Shown: in pieces, positions 27,075 through 40,800 of the stretch | How positions within the stretch are numbered: the first letter of the stretch is position 1 | Layout: each line of letters opens with the position of its first letter | NCBI RefSeq assembly: GCF_910592395.1 | Contig: NC_088322.1 | Span: 1,800,001 to 1,864,000 of the forward strand | Source of the DNA: Lineus longissimus | Lineage: Eukaryota; Nemertea; Pilidiophora; Heteronemertea; Lineidae | Length of the DNA stretch: 64,000 nt | Direction: 5' to 3' | Notes under the pieces: model-generated | What the model saw: only the letters and a program-made list of their open reading frames with translations | The model's database searches: none | What the model was told of the DNA's origin: nothing | Position numbers and translations under genes: made by a program

Positions 27075-28637
27075 ATGGACATTCTGTTCCTATATGAGGA
27101 GAGGTCAACTCATCCCAAACCATTGCATTCAGGATATGCGAAATATTTTGGAGGCAAAAGAGATTTGCCAAGTGGCAGCAGAGACTTTCATCAATATTTT
27201 TTGTATGAATTGCAGACTACTATTGAATCAAAACCGTCTGGATATGGATTGGAATATTACAATTTTTCTGAGTACTTACAGCGTCATCAGGACAAAAATC
27301 GAAAAGCCTGTTCTCCCATTTTACTTGGTTGGGAATCAAACCAACTGCGTGTATCAATTGATGCTGTGCCTTGTGTTCACTTTGATGACTGGCGGGAGGA
27401 ATTCAAACAAAGCACCCGGTTGATGGACCACAATGAACTCAAGAAGTGGGGATACCTCCTGGTACCTAAACCACCTCATGAAAAGAGCAAACTAGCCAAG
27501 CAGTTGACGAAACAACAATTAAAGGAACTCTGGCGGATATCGTTTTCACATCTTGAGGTGGAACATATCAATAGCCTAGAAAACAGGATCAAGAATGTGT
27601 ATATCACAGCCAAATGTCTGAAGAACCCAGATGTGTGCCGCATCATGATTGCTGAAGGTGAAAGACTACCTAAGAATGTTGATGACTACATCAGCAGTTA
27701 CCACCTGAAGTCCATGTTTCTGATGAATGCTGAGGATTTCCGTAAGTCAAAGCAGAGTCTTGGTGAGATGGTGTGTAAGGTGTATGAGGACCTTGCTGAC
27801 GCCCTCCACAAGGGTTTCATCCCTACATTCTTTGCACCAGGTCACAATGTCTTGGCGGGACTCAAACTTGATGTTGCCAAGAGTGCAAAAGTGGCCAGCA
27901 TAATAAAAGCCTTTGTGAGAAGACTGTGCAGAAAGGGAGAAGAAACCAAAGATGTTGGTGTCGATATTGAATGTCAAACAGCAACGGTGAAAGACAATGT
28001 AAGGACCTCACATGAAAAGATTGAGGACACTGCAAACCCTGTGGCTGTTTCAATAGAAGATGAATCCACCACAGAAGTGGCGGGGAGAGACCATGCCAGG
28101 AGTTGCCTTGGACAGACCAAGGACACCAGAGACCCTGGGACAGTTCCACTGGAAACTATATCCACAGAAGTGGAGGTGAGAGACCATGCCAGGAGTTGCC
28201 TTGGACAGACCAAGGACACCAGAGTCCCTGGGACAGTTCCACTGGAAACTATATCCACAGAAGTGGAGGGGAGAGACCATACCAGGAGTTGCCTTGGACA
28301 GACCAAGGACACCAGAGTCCCTGGGACAGTTCCACTGGAAACTGAATCCACAGAAGTGGAGAGGAGAGACCATACCAGGAGTTGCATTGGACAGACCAAG
28401 GACACCAGAGACCCTGGGACAGTTCCACTGGACACTGAATCCACAGAAGTGGAGGGGAGAGACCATGCCAGGAGTTGCCTTGGACAGACCAAGGACACCA
28501 GAGACCCTGGGACAGTTCCACTGGAAACTGAATCACAGAAGTGGAGGGGAGAGGCCATGCCAGGAGTTGCCTTGGACAGACCAAGGACACCAGAGTCACT
28601 GGGACAGTTCCACTGGAAACTGAATCCACAGAAGTGA
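27075..28637 (+). pseudogene. Mab-21/cGAS-like domain, remainder, with repeat-coded tail (same gene as the ankyrin ORF)
   Basis: This frame begins directly after the TAA at 27072 and is in phase with the ankyrin ORF (1,923 bp from its ATG). It opens with MDILFLYEE, the position of the second catalytic acid. Mab-21 C-terminal hallmarks follow: LLGWESNQLRVSIDAVPC, LWRISFSHLEVEHI, ISSYHLKSMFLMNAEDF and LHKGFIPTFFAPGHNVL. From about residue 335 the protein becomes a tandem 31-residue repeat (RDHARSCLGQTKDT... type). A missing C near 28534 shifts the frame, so the last about 30 codons before 28637 are out of phase. The original phase is 28541-28918 and then 29006-29470. It could be a young pseudogene, a polymorphic allele, or two separately translated ORFs. 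Domain assignment is firm; functionality is doubtful. Confidence 0.75.
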
Positions 28638-29250
28638 AGGGGAGAGACCATGCCAGGAGTTGCCTTGGACAGACCAAGGACACCATAGTCCCTGGGACAG
28701 TTCCACTGGAAACTGAATCAACAGAAGTGGAGGGGAGAGACCATGCCAGGAGTTGCCTTGGACAGACCAAGGACACCATAGATACTGGGACAGTTCCACT
28801 GGAAACTGAATCCACAGAAGTGGAGGGGAGAGACCATACCAGGAGTTGCCTTGGACAGACCAAGGACACCAGAGTCACTGGGACAGTTCCACTAGAAACT
28901 GAATCCACAGAAGTGTAGGGGAGAGACCATGCCAGGAGTTGCCTTGGACAGACCAAGGACACCATAGATACTGGGACAGTTCCACTGGAAACTGAATCCA
29001 CAGAAGTGGAGGGGAGAGACCATACCAGGAGTTGCCTTGGACAGACCAAGGACACCAGAGTCCCTGGGACAGTTCCACTGGAAACTGAATCCACAGAAGT
29101 GGAGGGGAGAGACCATACCAGGAGTTGCCTTGGACAGACCAAGGACACCAGAGACCCTGGGACAGTTCCACTGGAAACTGAATCCACAGAAGTGGAGGGG
29201 AGAGACCATGCCAGGAGTTGCCTTGGACAGACCAAGGACACCATAGATAC
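28082..29250 (+). repeat. 93-bp coding minisatellite, about 12.6 units
   Basis: ACCATG-CCAGG anchors lie at 28090 and 28183, 93 bp apart, and recur to about 29215. Because 93 is divisible by three, each unit encodes 31 residues in the Mab-21 frame. One unit is 92 bp (AATCACAG instead of AATCCACAG at about 28534) and causes a frameshift. Another has TAG for GAG-type sequence at 28916-28918. Long reverse-strand frames here are shadows of the repeat. Confidence 0.95.
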
Positions 29251-29470
29251 TGGGGCCGTTATCCGAGAATTGGAATCTATAGATGAGAAAGGGGCATACC
29301 TTGCTGTTGACAGTGGCCAAATGACTAGATGGAAGATGAAAAACATTCCAACTTCTCAAACAATGGCTGCATCTCCATGGCAACGCTTTTGCCGACGAGT
29401 TCACAAGAGACTGCAGAGGTTTTCATGTGCAACTCAATGTTCTAGTAACGTAAGAACAGGAACTGACTGA
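28541..29470 (+). pseudogene. C-terminal continuation of the Mab-21 gene, interrupted by TAG
   Basis: After the one-base loss near 28534, the 31-residue repeats continue in this phase. They meet TAG at 28916-28918 and stay open in the same phase to TGA at 29468. The last about 75 residues are non-repetitive and basic, containing WQRFCRRVHKRLQRF. They look like the genuine C-terminus of the ankyrin/Mab-21 protein. No known domain is recognised in the tail. Confidence 0.6.
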
Positions 29471-29969
29471 ATCTATGATCGGGAAATCTTGGGGGAAATC
29501 ATTAGCAGAGAGCCTCCTTTGTTGATCAAAGTGTAATATCATCTCACTGTACATGTACATCACCATCTAGTTTTGGAAAAATCCTACAATTTAGAAAATA
29601 ATGACCACTGAGAACTTGCCTATTTAAATATCTGACACTAGAATACACAGATAAGTCTCGGCACCTTTCCTTTGATCCCAAAGCATTCTTGTGTAACTTA
29701 GTGGAAGTCTAAATGAAGGTCTTTTTAATTTAGCTACAAACTGAACTGAATTTCTCATGGTGGGCTTACTGGTCTAAAAGCAGACCCGAGAAGCCATTAT
29801 TTTTTTAATTTACAGTCCGTATTTGCGGGGGATATGATGGTTGGACCAAAAAGTCACTATCTCAACAATTCAGAATAATCTGCCCTACAGAGGTTTTTGC
29901 TATTAGAAATGACCTAGAAAATAATTCACGGGGACTTGTCTGTAATGTGGATAGAAAAGGTCTTAGATT
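29471..29969. other. 3' flank of the Mab-21 locus with a dispersed-repeat copy
   Basis: At 29830-29950, GGACCAAAAAGTCACTAT and then GACTTGTCTGTAAT match the dispersed repeat at 21.75-21.83 kb. No gene is seen. Confidence 0.5.
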
Positions 29970-31630
29970 GTTCAAACTTGAGTGCTCTGTGCAATTAATG
30001 TGTCAAACCAACTAAATGTTCAGTGAAAGAGGACATCGCAGTGTTCATTTCAAGACACTGTGGCTCAGAGAGAAATCTATATAACTCTGTTTTATCTGGA
30101 TTGTAGGATTGTAGACTGGTAATAGATTATATAATAGATACACAAAACTATAAAAGCTGTATTAACTATTTAAACTGTAGGTACATTAACTATATAAACT
30201 GTCATGATAAACTGTTAACTGTATGTTTTGGGGCGCGACTGTGGACATGGCAGAATTCAGGTGAAAGATAGGTGAAGATTTTGAAACCGATATCCCTGTT
30301 TCATCTAGATGACAGGGAATGTTGCTTAGTTGAGTAGACTTGTACTAGCAATAGGTTATATGAACCATATGATTATGAACCATATGATTATGAACCACAT
30401 TGAACTATATAAACTATTTAAACTATTTAAACTGTCAGTACTGTCACAATAAACTTCAAACTGTATGAAACAGTTTGTGAAACCAGAGTTCTCTCTGCAA
30501 CTACTGGGTAAACCAAAAGCACTTTTCACCAACCTCAGTTCAGTGAAAGTGGAGATTGCAAATTTCATTTAACATGTACAATTAATTCAGGAGAAAACAG
30601 GTAAAGAGTTTGAAATCGAGACCCGTCTTATCTGGATGACAACAAATGTTGTTGACTTATACTAATAAAAGATTATAATCAACTGTGTTAACTATTTAAA
30701 CTGAAGGTTCATTTACTATATAAACTGTAACAATAAACTTTAAACTGAATGAAATATTCTTATGATAAAGAAAGACAAGGAGAGTAGTAGAATTTTGTTT
30801 GAAGCTTAAGCTTTCTAACAACTGGTTTATGTGAAGTATATAAACTACATGAACTATATAAACTGTATCAACTATTTACACTTTAGGTACTGTAACAATA
30901 AAGTGTAACTGTATGTTTTGGGGTCTGACTTGAAGACTGTAAATCACGATGCTTAAATTTGACGAATTTGCATTTTCACTTGGCGATCGGCTAAATATCA
31001 TGTTTGCCGCTGAAAGGGTTAATGCATTGAGGTTGAAATTTTCTGGCTTTTTTAATTTGCATTTTATGGTGCAGTTTCGAAAATTTCAGGGTTCACAGTA
31101 TTCAGAAAGAGTCTTATATCGATGAAACTATGAGTATTTTCTCTGCAATTACAAGGTAAACCATAACCTCTTATTTCACAGACTTCCGTTTAGTGAAAGT
31201 AGACTTTGCAGAATTCATTTTAATGCTTTCAGAGGAGAAATGTGTGAAGAGTTTAAAATCGGGAACCCTGTATTATCTAGACAACAGGGAATGATGTTGA
31301 GTATTGTAGACTTATCCCAGTAATAGATTATATAATCCACATCGATAAATAGAACTATTGAAAACAATATAAACCACATGAACTATAAACTGTGTGAACT
31401 ATTTACACTGCTGCAGGTCGTTTACTATATAACCTGTAACGATAAATTGTTGACTACAAGAAATAATATTATAATGAAGAAAGGCAGGGAAGCTGGTAGA
31501 ATTTTGTTTGAACCTCTAAAGCTTTCTAATAACTGGTTTATAAGGATGTGCATTTTGGTACTTTTGCTTTTCACTCAACTCACTTCAAAGATATCTGTCA
31601 TAAGACATGCTTATATCTCATAGTTCTGTA
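29970..31630. repeat. Degenerate long tandem repeats, 0.5-0.7 kb spacing
   Basis: Blocks recur in the same order. CTCTGCAA...GGTAAACCA...CAGTGAAAGT lies near 30490 and 31140, with an older version at 29980. GTAGAATTTTGTTTGAA...CTTTCTAA..ACTGGTTTAT lies near 30785 and 31495. CTATATAAACTGT words fill the intervals. Spacing is 500-700 bp and copies are diverged. No coding content was recognised. Confidence 0.7.
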
Positions 31631-31849
31631 AAAGGTTTGGGATGAGGTTTAATTTGGAAACATTTCCAGTTTCATACATCATGTCCTTGGACAGCGTCGG
31701 AGTTTGTTATCCATGTCTGAGCCTTCGTCCTTAGTCGGGAACACTCCCAAACAAAGTCACGACGCACCCTTGATTTCCCAGGCGAGGCGCCCCACAGTGC
31801 ACTCTAAATGTATTCCAATATGCATTTATTACTTGCCGCGTCATCTCAA

Positions 31850-34800
31850 ATTCTGAATTTAAAAGAAATGTTTCAGAATTCACCTCATCCTGGACTGGTA
31901 ACAGTCTGTATGTTAGCATATTGGAATTTAAAAGAAATGTTTCAGAATTCACCTCATCCTGGACTGGTAACAGTCTGTATGTTAGCATATTGGAATTTAA
32001 AAGAAATGTTTCAGAATTCAACCTCATCCTGGACTGGTAACAGTCTGTATGTTGGCATATTGGAATTTAAAAGAAATGTTTCAGAATTCAACCTTAACCT
32101 GGACTGGTAACAGTCTGTATGTTGACATATTGGAATTTAAAAGAAATGTTTCAGAATTCACCTCATCCTGGACTGATAACAATCTGTATGTTGGCATATT
32201 GGAATTTAAAAGAAATGTTTCAGAATTCACCTCATCCTGGACTGATAACAGTCTGTATGTTAGCATATTGGAATTTAAAAGAAATGTTTCAGAATTCACC
32301 TCATCCTGGACTGGTAACAATCTGTATGTTAGTATATTGGAATTCAAAAGAAATGTTTCAGAATTCACCTCATCCTGGACTGGTAACAGTCTGTTTGTTA
32401 GCATATTGGAATTTAAAAGAAATGTTTCAGAATTCAACCTCATCCTGGACTGGTAACAGTCTGTATGTTGGCATATTGGAATTTAAAAGAAATGTTTCAG
32501 AATTCAACCTTATCCTGGACTGGTAACAGTCTGTATGTTGACATATTGGAATTTAAAAGAAATGTTTCAGAATTCACCTCATCCTGGACTGGTAACAGTC
32601 TGTATGTTGGCATATTGGAATTTAAAAGAAATGTTTCAGAATTCACCTCATCCTGGACTGGTAACAGTCTGTATGTTAGCATATTGGGATTTATAAGAAA
32701 TGTTTCAGAATTCACCTCATCCTGGACTGGTAACATTCTGTATGTTAGCATATTGAAATTTAAAAGAAATGTTTCAGAATTCACCTCATCCTGGACTGGT
32801 AACAGTCTGTATGTTAGCATATTGGAATTTAAAAGAAATGTTTCAGAATTCACCTCATCCTGGACTGGTAACAGTCTGTATGTTGGCATATTGGAATTTA
32901 AAAGAAATGTTTCAGAATTCACCTCATACTGGACTGACAACAAAATGAATGTTAGCATATTGGAATTTAAAAGAAATGTTTCAGAATTCACCTCATCCTG
33001 GACTGGTAACAGTCTGTATGTTAGCATATTGGAATTTAAAAGAAATGTTTCAGAATTCACCTCATTCTGGACTGATAACAATCTGTATGTTGGCATATTG
33101 GAATTTAAAAGAAATGTTTCAGAATTCACCTCATCCTGGACTGATAACAATCTGTATGTTGGCATATTGGAATTTAAAAGAAATGTTTCAGAATTCACCT
33201 CCTCATGGACTGGTAACAGTCTGTATGTTAGCATATTGGAATTTAAAAGAAATGTTTCAGAATTCACCACATCCTGGACTGGTAACAGTCTGTATGTTAG
33301 CATATTGGAATTTATAAGAAATGTTTCAGAATTCACCTCATCCTGGACTGATAACAATCTGTATGTTAGCATATTGGAATTTAAAAGAAATGTTTCAGAA
33401 TTCACCTCATCCTGGACTGGTAACAATCTGTATGTAAGCATATTGGAATTTAAAAGAAATGTTTCAGAATTCACCTCATCCTGGGCTGGTAACAGTCTGT
33501 ATGTTGACATATTGGAATTTAAAAGAAATGTTTCAGAATTCAACCTCATCCTGGACTGGTAACAGTCTGTATGTTGGTATATTGGAATTTAAAAGAAATG
33601 TTTCAGAATTCACCTCATCCTGGACTGATAACAGTCTGTATGTTGGCATATTGGAATTTAAAAGAAATGTTTCAGATTCACCTCATCCTGGACTGGTAAC
33701 AGTCTGTATGTTAGCATATTGGAATTTAAAAGAAATGTTTCAGAATTCACCTCATCCTGGACTGATAACAGTCTGTATGTTAGCATATTGGAATTTAAAA
33801 GAAATGTTTCAGAATTCAACCTTATCCTGGACTGGTAACAGTCTGTATGTTAGCATATTGGAATTTAAAAGAAATGTTTCAGAATTCAACCTCATCCTGG
33901 ACTGGTAACAGTCTGTATGTTGGCATATTGGAATTTAAAAGAAATGTTTCAAAATTCAACCTTATCCTGGACTGGTAACAGTCTGTATGTTGACATATTG
34001 GAATTTAAAAGAAATGTTTCAGAATTCACCTCATCCTGGACTGGTAACAGTCTGTATGTTGGCATATTGGAATTTAAAAGAAATGTTTCAGAATTCACCT
34101 CATCCTGGACTGGTAACAGTCTGTATGTTAGCATATTGGGATTTATAAGAAATGATTCAGAATTCACCTCATCCTGGACTGGTAACAATCTGTATGTTAG
34201 CATATTGGAATTTAAAAGAAATGTTTCAGAATTCACCTCATCCTGGACTGGTAACAGTCTGCATGTTAGCATATTGGAATTTAAAAGAAATGTTTCAGAA
34301 TTCACCTCATCCTGGACTGGTAACAGTCTGTATGTTGGCATATTGGAATTTAAAAGAAATGTTTCAGAATTCACCTCATACTGGACTGACAACAAAATGA
34401 ATGTTAGCATATTGGAATTTAAAAGAAATGTTTCAGAATTCACCTCATCCTGGACTGGTAACAGTCTGTATGTTAGCATATTGGAATTTAAAAGAAATGT
34501 TTCAGAATTCACCTCATTCTGGACTGATAACAATCTGTATGTTGGCATATTGGAATTTAAAAGAAAAGTTTCAGAATTCACCTCATCCTGGACTGATAAC
34601 AATCTGTATGTTGGCATATTGGAATTTAAAAGAAATGTTTCAGAATTCACCTCCTCCTGGACTGGTAACAGTCTGTATGTTAGCATATTGGAATTTAAAA
34701 GAAATGTTTCAGAATTCACCTCATCCTGGACTGGTAACAGTCTGTATGTTAGCATATTGGAATTTATAAGAAATGTTTCAGAATTCACCTCATCCTGGAC

Positions 34801-37800
34801 TGATAACAATCTGTATGTTAGCATATTGGAATTTAAAAGAAATGTTTCAGAATTCACCTCATCCTGGACTGGTAACAATCTGTATGTAAGCATATTGGAA
34901 TTTAAAAGAAATGTTTCAGAATTCACCTCATCCTGGACTGGTAACAGTCTGTATGTTAGCATATTGGAATTTAAAAGAAATGTTTCAGAATTCAACCTTA
35001 TCCTGGACTGGTAACAGTCTGTACGTTGGCATATTGGAATTTAAAAGAAATGTTTCAGAATTCAAATCATCCTGGACTGATAACAATCTGTATGTTGGGA
35101 TATTGGAATATAAAAGAAATGTTTCAGAATTCACCTCACCCTGGACTGGTAACAATCTGTATGTTGGCATATTGGAATTTAAAAGAAATGTTTCAGAATT
35201 CACCTCATCCTGGACTGGTAACAGTCTGTATGTTAGCATATTGGGATTTATAAGAAATGTTTCAGAATTCACCTCATCCTGGACTGGTAACATTCTGTAT
35301 GTTAGCATATTGAAATTTAAAAGAAATGTTTCAGAATTCACCTCATCCTGGACTGGTAACAGTCTGTATGTTAGCATATTGGAATTTAAAAGAAATGTTT
35401 CAGAATTCACCTCATCCTGGACTGGTAACAGTCTGTATGTTGGCATATTGGAATTTAAAAGAAATGTTTCAGAATTCACCTCATACTGGACTGACAACAA
35501 AATGAATGTTAGCATATTGGAATTTAAAAGAAATGTTTCAGAATTCACCTCATCCTGGACTGGTAACAGTCTGTATGTTAGCATATTGGAATTTAAAAGA
35601 AATGTTTCAGAATTCACCTCATTCTGGACTGATAACAATCTGTATGTTGGCATATTGGAATTTAAAAGAAATGTTTCAGAATTCACCTCATCCTGGACTG
35701 ATAACAATCTGTATGTTGGCATATTGGAATTTAAAAGAAATGTTTCAGAATTCACCTCCTCATGGACTGGTAACAGTCTGTATGTTAGCATATTGGAATT
35801 TAAAAGAAATGTTTCAGAATTCACCACATCCTGGACTGGTAACAGTCTGTATGTTAGCATATTGGAATTTATAAGAAATGTTTCAGAATTCACCTCATCC
35901 TGGACTGATAACAATCTGTATGTTAGCATATTGGAATTTAAAAGAAATGTTTCAGAATTCACCTCATCCTGGACTGGTAACAATCTGTATGTAAGCATAT
36001 TGGAATTTAAAAGAAATGTTTCAGAATTCACCTCATCCTGGACTGGTAACAGTCTGTATGTTGACATATTGGAATTTAAAAGAAATGTTTCAGAATTCAA
36101 CCTCATCCTGGACTGGTAACAGTCTGTATGTTGGTATATTGGAATTTAAAAGAAATGTTTCAGAATTCACCTCATCCTGGACTGATAACAGTCTGTATGT
36201 TGGCATATTGGAATTTAAAAGAAATGTTTCAGATTCACCTCATCCTGGACTGGTAACAGTCTGTATGTTAGCATATTGGAATTTAAAAGAAATGTTTCAG
36301 AATTCACCTCATCCTGGACTGATAACAGTCTGTATGTTAGCATATTGGAATTTAAAAGAAATGTTTCAGAATTCAACCTTATCCTGGACTGGTAACAGTC
36401 TGTATGTTAGCATATTGGAATTTAAAAGAAATGTTTCAGAATTCAACCTCATCCTGGACTGGTAACAGTCTGTATGTTGGCATATTGGAATTTAAAAGAA
36501 ATGTTTCAAAATTCAACCTTATCCTGGACTGGTAACAGTCTGTATGTTGACATATTGGAATTTAAAAGAAATGTTTCAGAATTCACCTCATCCTGGACTG
36601 GTAACAGTCTGTATGTTGGCATATTGGAATTTAAAAGAAATGTTTCAGAATTCACCTCATCCTGGACTGGTAACAGTCTGTATGTTAGCATATTGGGATT
36701 TATAAGAAATGTTTCAGAATTCACCTCATCCTGGACTGGTAACAATCTGTATGTTAGCATATTGGAATTTAAAAGAAATGTTTCAGAATTCACCTCATCC
36801 TGGACTGGTAACAGTCTGCATGTTAGCATATTGGAATTTAAAAGAAATGTTTCAGAATTCACCTCATCCTGGACTGGTAACAGTCTGTATGTTGGCATAT
36901 TGGAATTTAAAAGAAATGTTTCAGAATTCACCTCATACTGGACTGACAACAAAATGAATGTTAGCATATTGGAATTTAAAAGAAATGTTTCAGAATTCAC
37001 CTCATCCTGGACTGGTAACAGTCTGTATGTTAGCATATTGGAATTTAAAAGAAATGTTTCAGAATTCACCTCATTTTGGACTGATAACAATCTGTATGTT
37101 GGCATATTGGAATTTAAAAGAAATGTTTCAGAATTCACCTCATCCTGGACTGATAACAATCTGTATGTTGGCATATTGGAATTTAAAAGAAATGTTTCAG
37201 AATTCACCTCCTCCTGGACTGGTAACAGTCTGTATGTTAGCATATTGGAATTTAAAAGAAATGTTTCAGAATTCACCTCATCCTGGACTGGTAACAGTCT
37301 GTATGTTAGCATATTGGAATTTATAAGAAATGTTTCAGAATTCACCTCATCCTGGACTGATAACAATCTGTATGTTAGCATATTGGAATTTAAAAGAAAT
37401 GTTTCAGAATTCACCTCATCCTGGACTGGTAACAATCTGTATGTAAGCATATTGGAATTTAAAAGAAATGTTTCAGAATTCACCTCATCCTGGACTGGTA
37501 ACAGTCTGTATGTTAGCATATTGGAATTTAAAAGAAATGTTTCAGAATTCAACCTTATCCTGGACTGGTAACAGTCTGTACGTTGGCATATTGGAATTTA
37601 AAAGAAATGTTTCAGAATTCAAATCATCCTGGACTGATAACAATCTGTATGTTGGGATATTGGAATATAAAAGAAATGTTTCAGAATTCACCTCACCCTG
37701 GACTGGTAACAATCTGTATGTTGGCATATTGGAATTTAAAAGAAATGTTTCAGAATTCACCTCATCCTGGACTGATAACAATCTGTGTGTTGGCATATTG

Positions 37801-40800
37801 GAATTTAAAAGAAATGTTTCAGAATTCAACCTCATCCTGGACTGGTAACAGTCTTTATGTTGGTATATTGGAATTTAAAAGAAATGTTTCAGAATTCACC
37901 TCATCCTGGACTGGTAACAGTCTGTATGTTGGCATATTGGAATTTAAAAGAAATGTTTCAGAATTCAACCTCATCCTGGACTGGTAACAGTCTGTATGTT
38001 GATCTATATATGAATTTAAAAGAAATGTTTCAGAATTCACCTCATCCTGGACTGATAACAATCTGTATGTTGGGATATTGGAATATAAAAGAAATGTTTC
38101 AGAATTCACCTCACCCTGGACTGGTAACAATCTCTATGTTGGCATATTGGAATTTAAAAGAAATGTTTCAGAATTCACCTCATCCTGGACTGATAACAAT
38201 CTGTGTGTTGGCATATTGGAATTTAAAAGAAATGTTTCAGAATTCAACCTCATCCTGGACTGGTAACAGTCTGTATGTTGGCATATTGGAATTTAAAAGA
38301 AATGTTTCAGAATTCAACCTTATCCTGGACTGGTAACAGTCTGTATGTTGACATATTGGAATTTAAAAGAAATGTTTCAGAATTCACCTCATCCTGGACT
38401 GATAACAATCTGTATGTTGGCATATTGGAATTTAAAAGAAATGTTTCAGAATTCACCTCATCCTGGACTGATAACAGTCTGTATGTTAGCATATTGGAAT
38501 TTAAAAGAAATGTTTCAGAATTCAACCTCATCCTGGACTGGTAACAGTCTGTATGTTGACATATTGGAATTTAAAAGAAATGTTTCAGAATTCAACCTCA
38601 TCCTGGACTGGTAACAGTCTGTATGTTGACATATTGGAATTTAAAAGAAATGTTTCAGAATTCACCTCATCCTGGACTGGTAACAGTCTGTATGTTGACA
38701 TATTGGAATTTAAAAGAAATGTTTCAGAATTCACCTCATCCTGGACTGGTAACAATCTGTATGTTAGTATATTGGAATTCAAAAGAAATGTTTCAGAATT
38801 CACCTCATCCTGGACTGGTAACAGTCTGTATGTTGGCATATTGGAATTTAAAAGAAATGTTTCAGAATTCACCTCATCCTGGACTGACAACAAAATGAAT
38901 GTTAGCATATTGGAATTTAAAAGAAATGTTTCAGAATTCACCTCATCCTGGACTGGTAACAGTCTGTATGTTAGCATATTGGAATTTAAAAGAAATGTTT
39001 CAGAATTCACCTCATTCTGGACTGATAACAATCTGTATGTTGGCATATTGGAATTTAAAAGAAATGTTTCAGAATTCACCTCATCCTGGACTGATAACAA
39101 TCTGTATGTTGGCATATTGGAATTTAAAAGAAATGTTTCAGAATTCACCTCCTCCTAGACTGGTAACAGTCTGTATGTTAGCATATTGGAATTTAAAAGA
39201 AATGTTTCAGAATTCACCTCATCCTGGACTGGTAACAGTCTGTATGTTAGCATATTGGAATTTATAAGAAATGTTTCAGAATTCACGTCATCCTGGACTG
39301 ATAACAATCTGTATGTTAGCATATTGGAATTTAAAAGAAATGTTTCAGAATTCACGTCATCCTGGACTGGTAACAATCTGTATGTAAGCATATTGGAATT
39401 TAAAAGAAATGTTTCAGAATTCACCTCATCCTGGACTGGTAACAGTCTGTATGTTAGCATATTGGAATTTAAAAGAAATGTTTCAGAATTCAACCTCATC
39501 CTGGACTGGTAACAGTCTGTACGTTGGCATATTGGAATTTAAAAGAAATGTTTCAGAATTCACCTCATCCTGGACTGATAACAATCTGTATGTTGGGATA
39601 TTGGAATATAAAAGAAATGTTTCAGAATTCACCTCTCCCTGGACTGGTAACAATCTGTATGTTGGCATATTGGAATTTAAAAGAAATGTTTCAGAATTCA
39701 CCTCATCCTGGACTGATAACAATCTGTGTGTTGGCATATTGGAATTTAAAAGAAATGTTTCAGAATTCAACCTCATCCTGGACTGGTAACAGTCTTTATG
39801 TTGGTATATTGGAATTTAAAAGAAATGTTTCAGAATTCACCTCATCCTGGACTGGTAACAGTCTGTATGTTGGCATATTGGAATTTAAAAGAAATGTTTC
39901 AGAATTCAACCTCATCCTGGACTGGTAACAGTCTGTATGTTGATATATATGAATTTAAAAGAAATGTTTCAGAATTCACCTCATTCTGGACTGATAACAG
40001 TCTGTATGTTAGCATATTGGAATTTAAAAGAAATGTTTCAGAATTCAACCTCATCCTGGACTGGTAACAGTCTGTATGTTGACATATTGGAATTTAAAAG
40101 AAATGTTTCAGAATTCAACCTCATCCTGGACTGGTAACAGTCTGTATGTTGGTATATTGGAATTTAAAAGAAATGTTTCAGAATTCACCTCATCCTGGAC
40201 TGATAACAGTCTGTATGTTGGCATATTGGAATTTAAAAGAAATGTTTCAGAATTCACCTCATCCTGGACTGGTAACAGTCTGTATGTTAACATATTGGAA
40301 TTTAAAAGAAATGTTTCAGAATTCACCTCATCCTGGACTGGTAACAATCTGTATGTTAGTATATTGGAATTCAAAAGAAATGTTTCAGAATTCACCTCAT
40401 CCTGGACTGGTAACAGTCTGTATGTTGGCATATTGGAATTTAAAAGAAATGTTTCAGAATTCACCTCATCCTGGACTGACAACAAAATGAATGTTAGCAT
40501 ATTGGAATTTAAAAGAAATGTTTCAGAATTCACCTCATCCTGGACTGGTAACAGTCTGTATGTTAGCATATTGGAATTTAAAAGAAATGTTTCAGAATTC
40601 ACCTCATTCTGGACTGATAACAATCTGTATGTTGGCATATTGGAATTTAAAAGAAATGTTTCAGAATTCACCTCATCCTGGACTGATAACAATCTGTATG
40701 TTGGCATATTGGAATTTAAAAGAAATGTTTCAGAATTCACCTCCTCCTAGACTGGTAACAGTCTGTATGTTAGCATATTGGGATTTAAAAGAAATGTTTC

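Noticed and set aside
27974-29404. Reverse-strand frames of up to 365 codons across the 93-bp repeat
   Set aside because: They are antisense shadows of the coding minisatellite, low-complexity and without homology.
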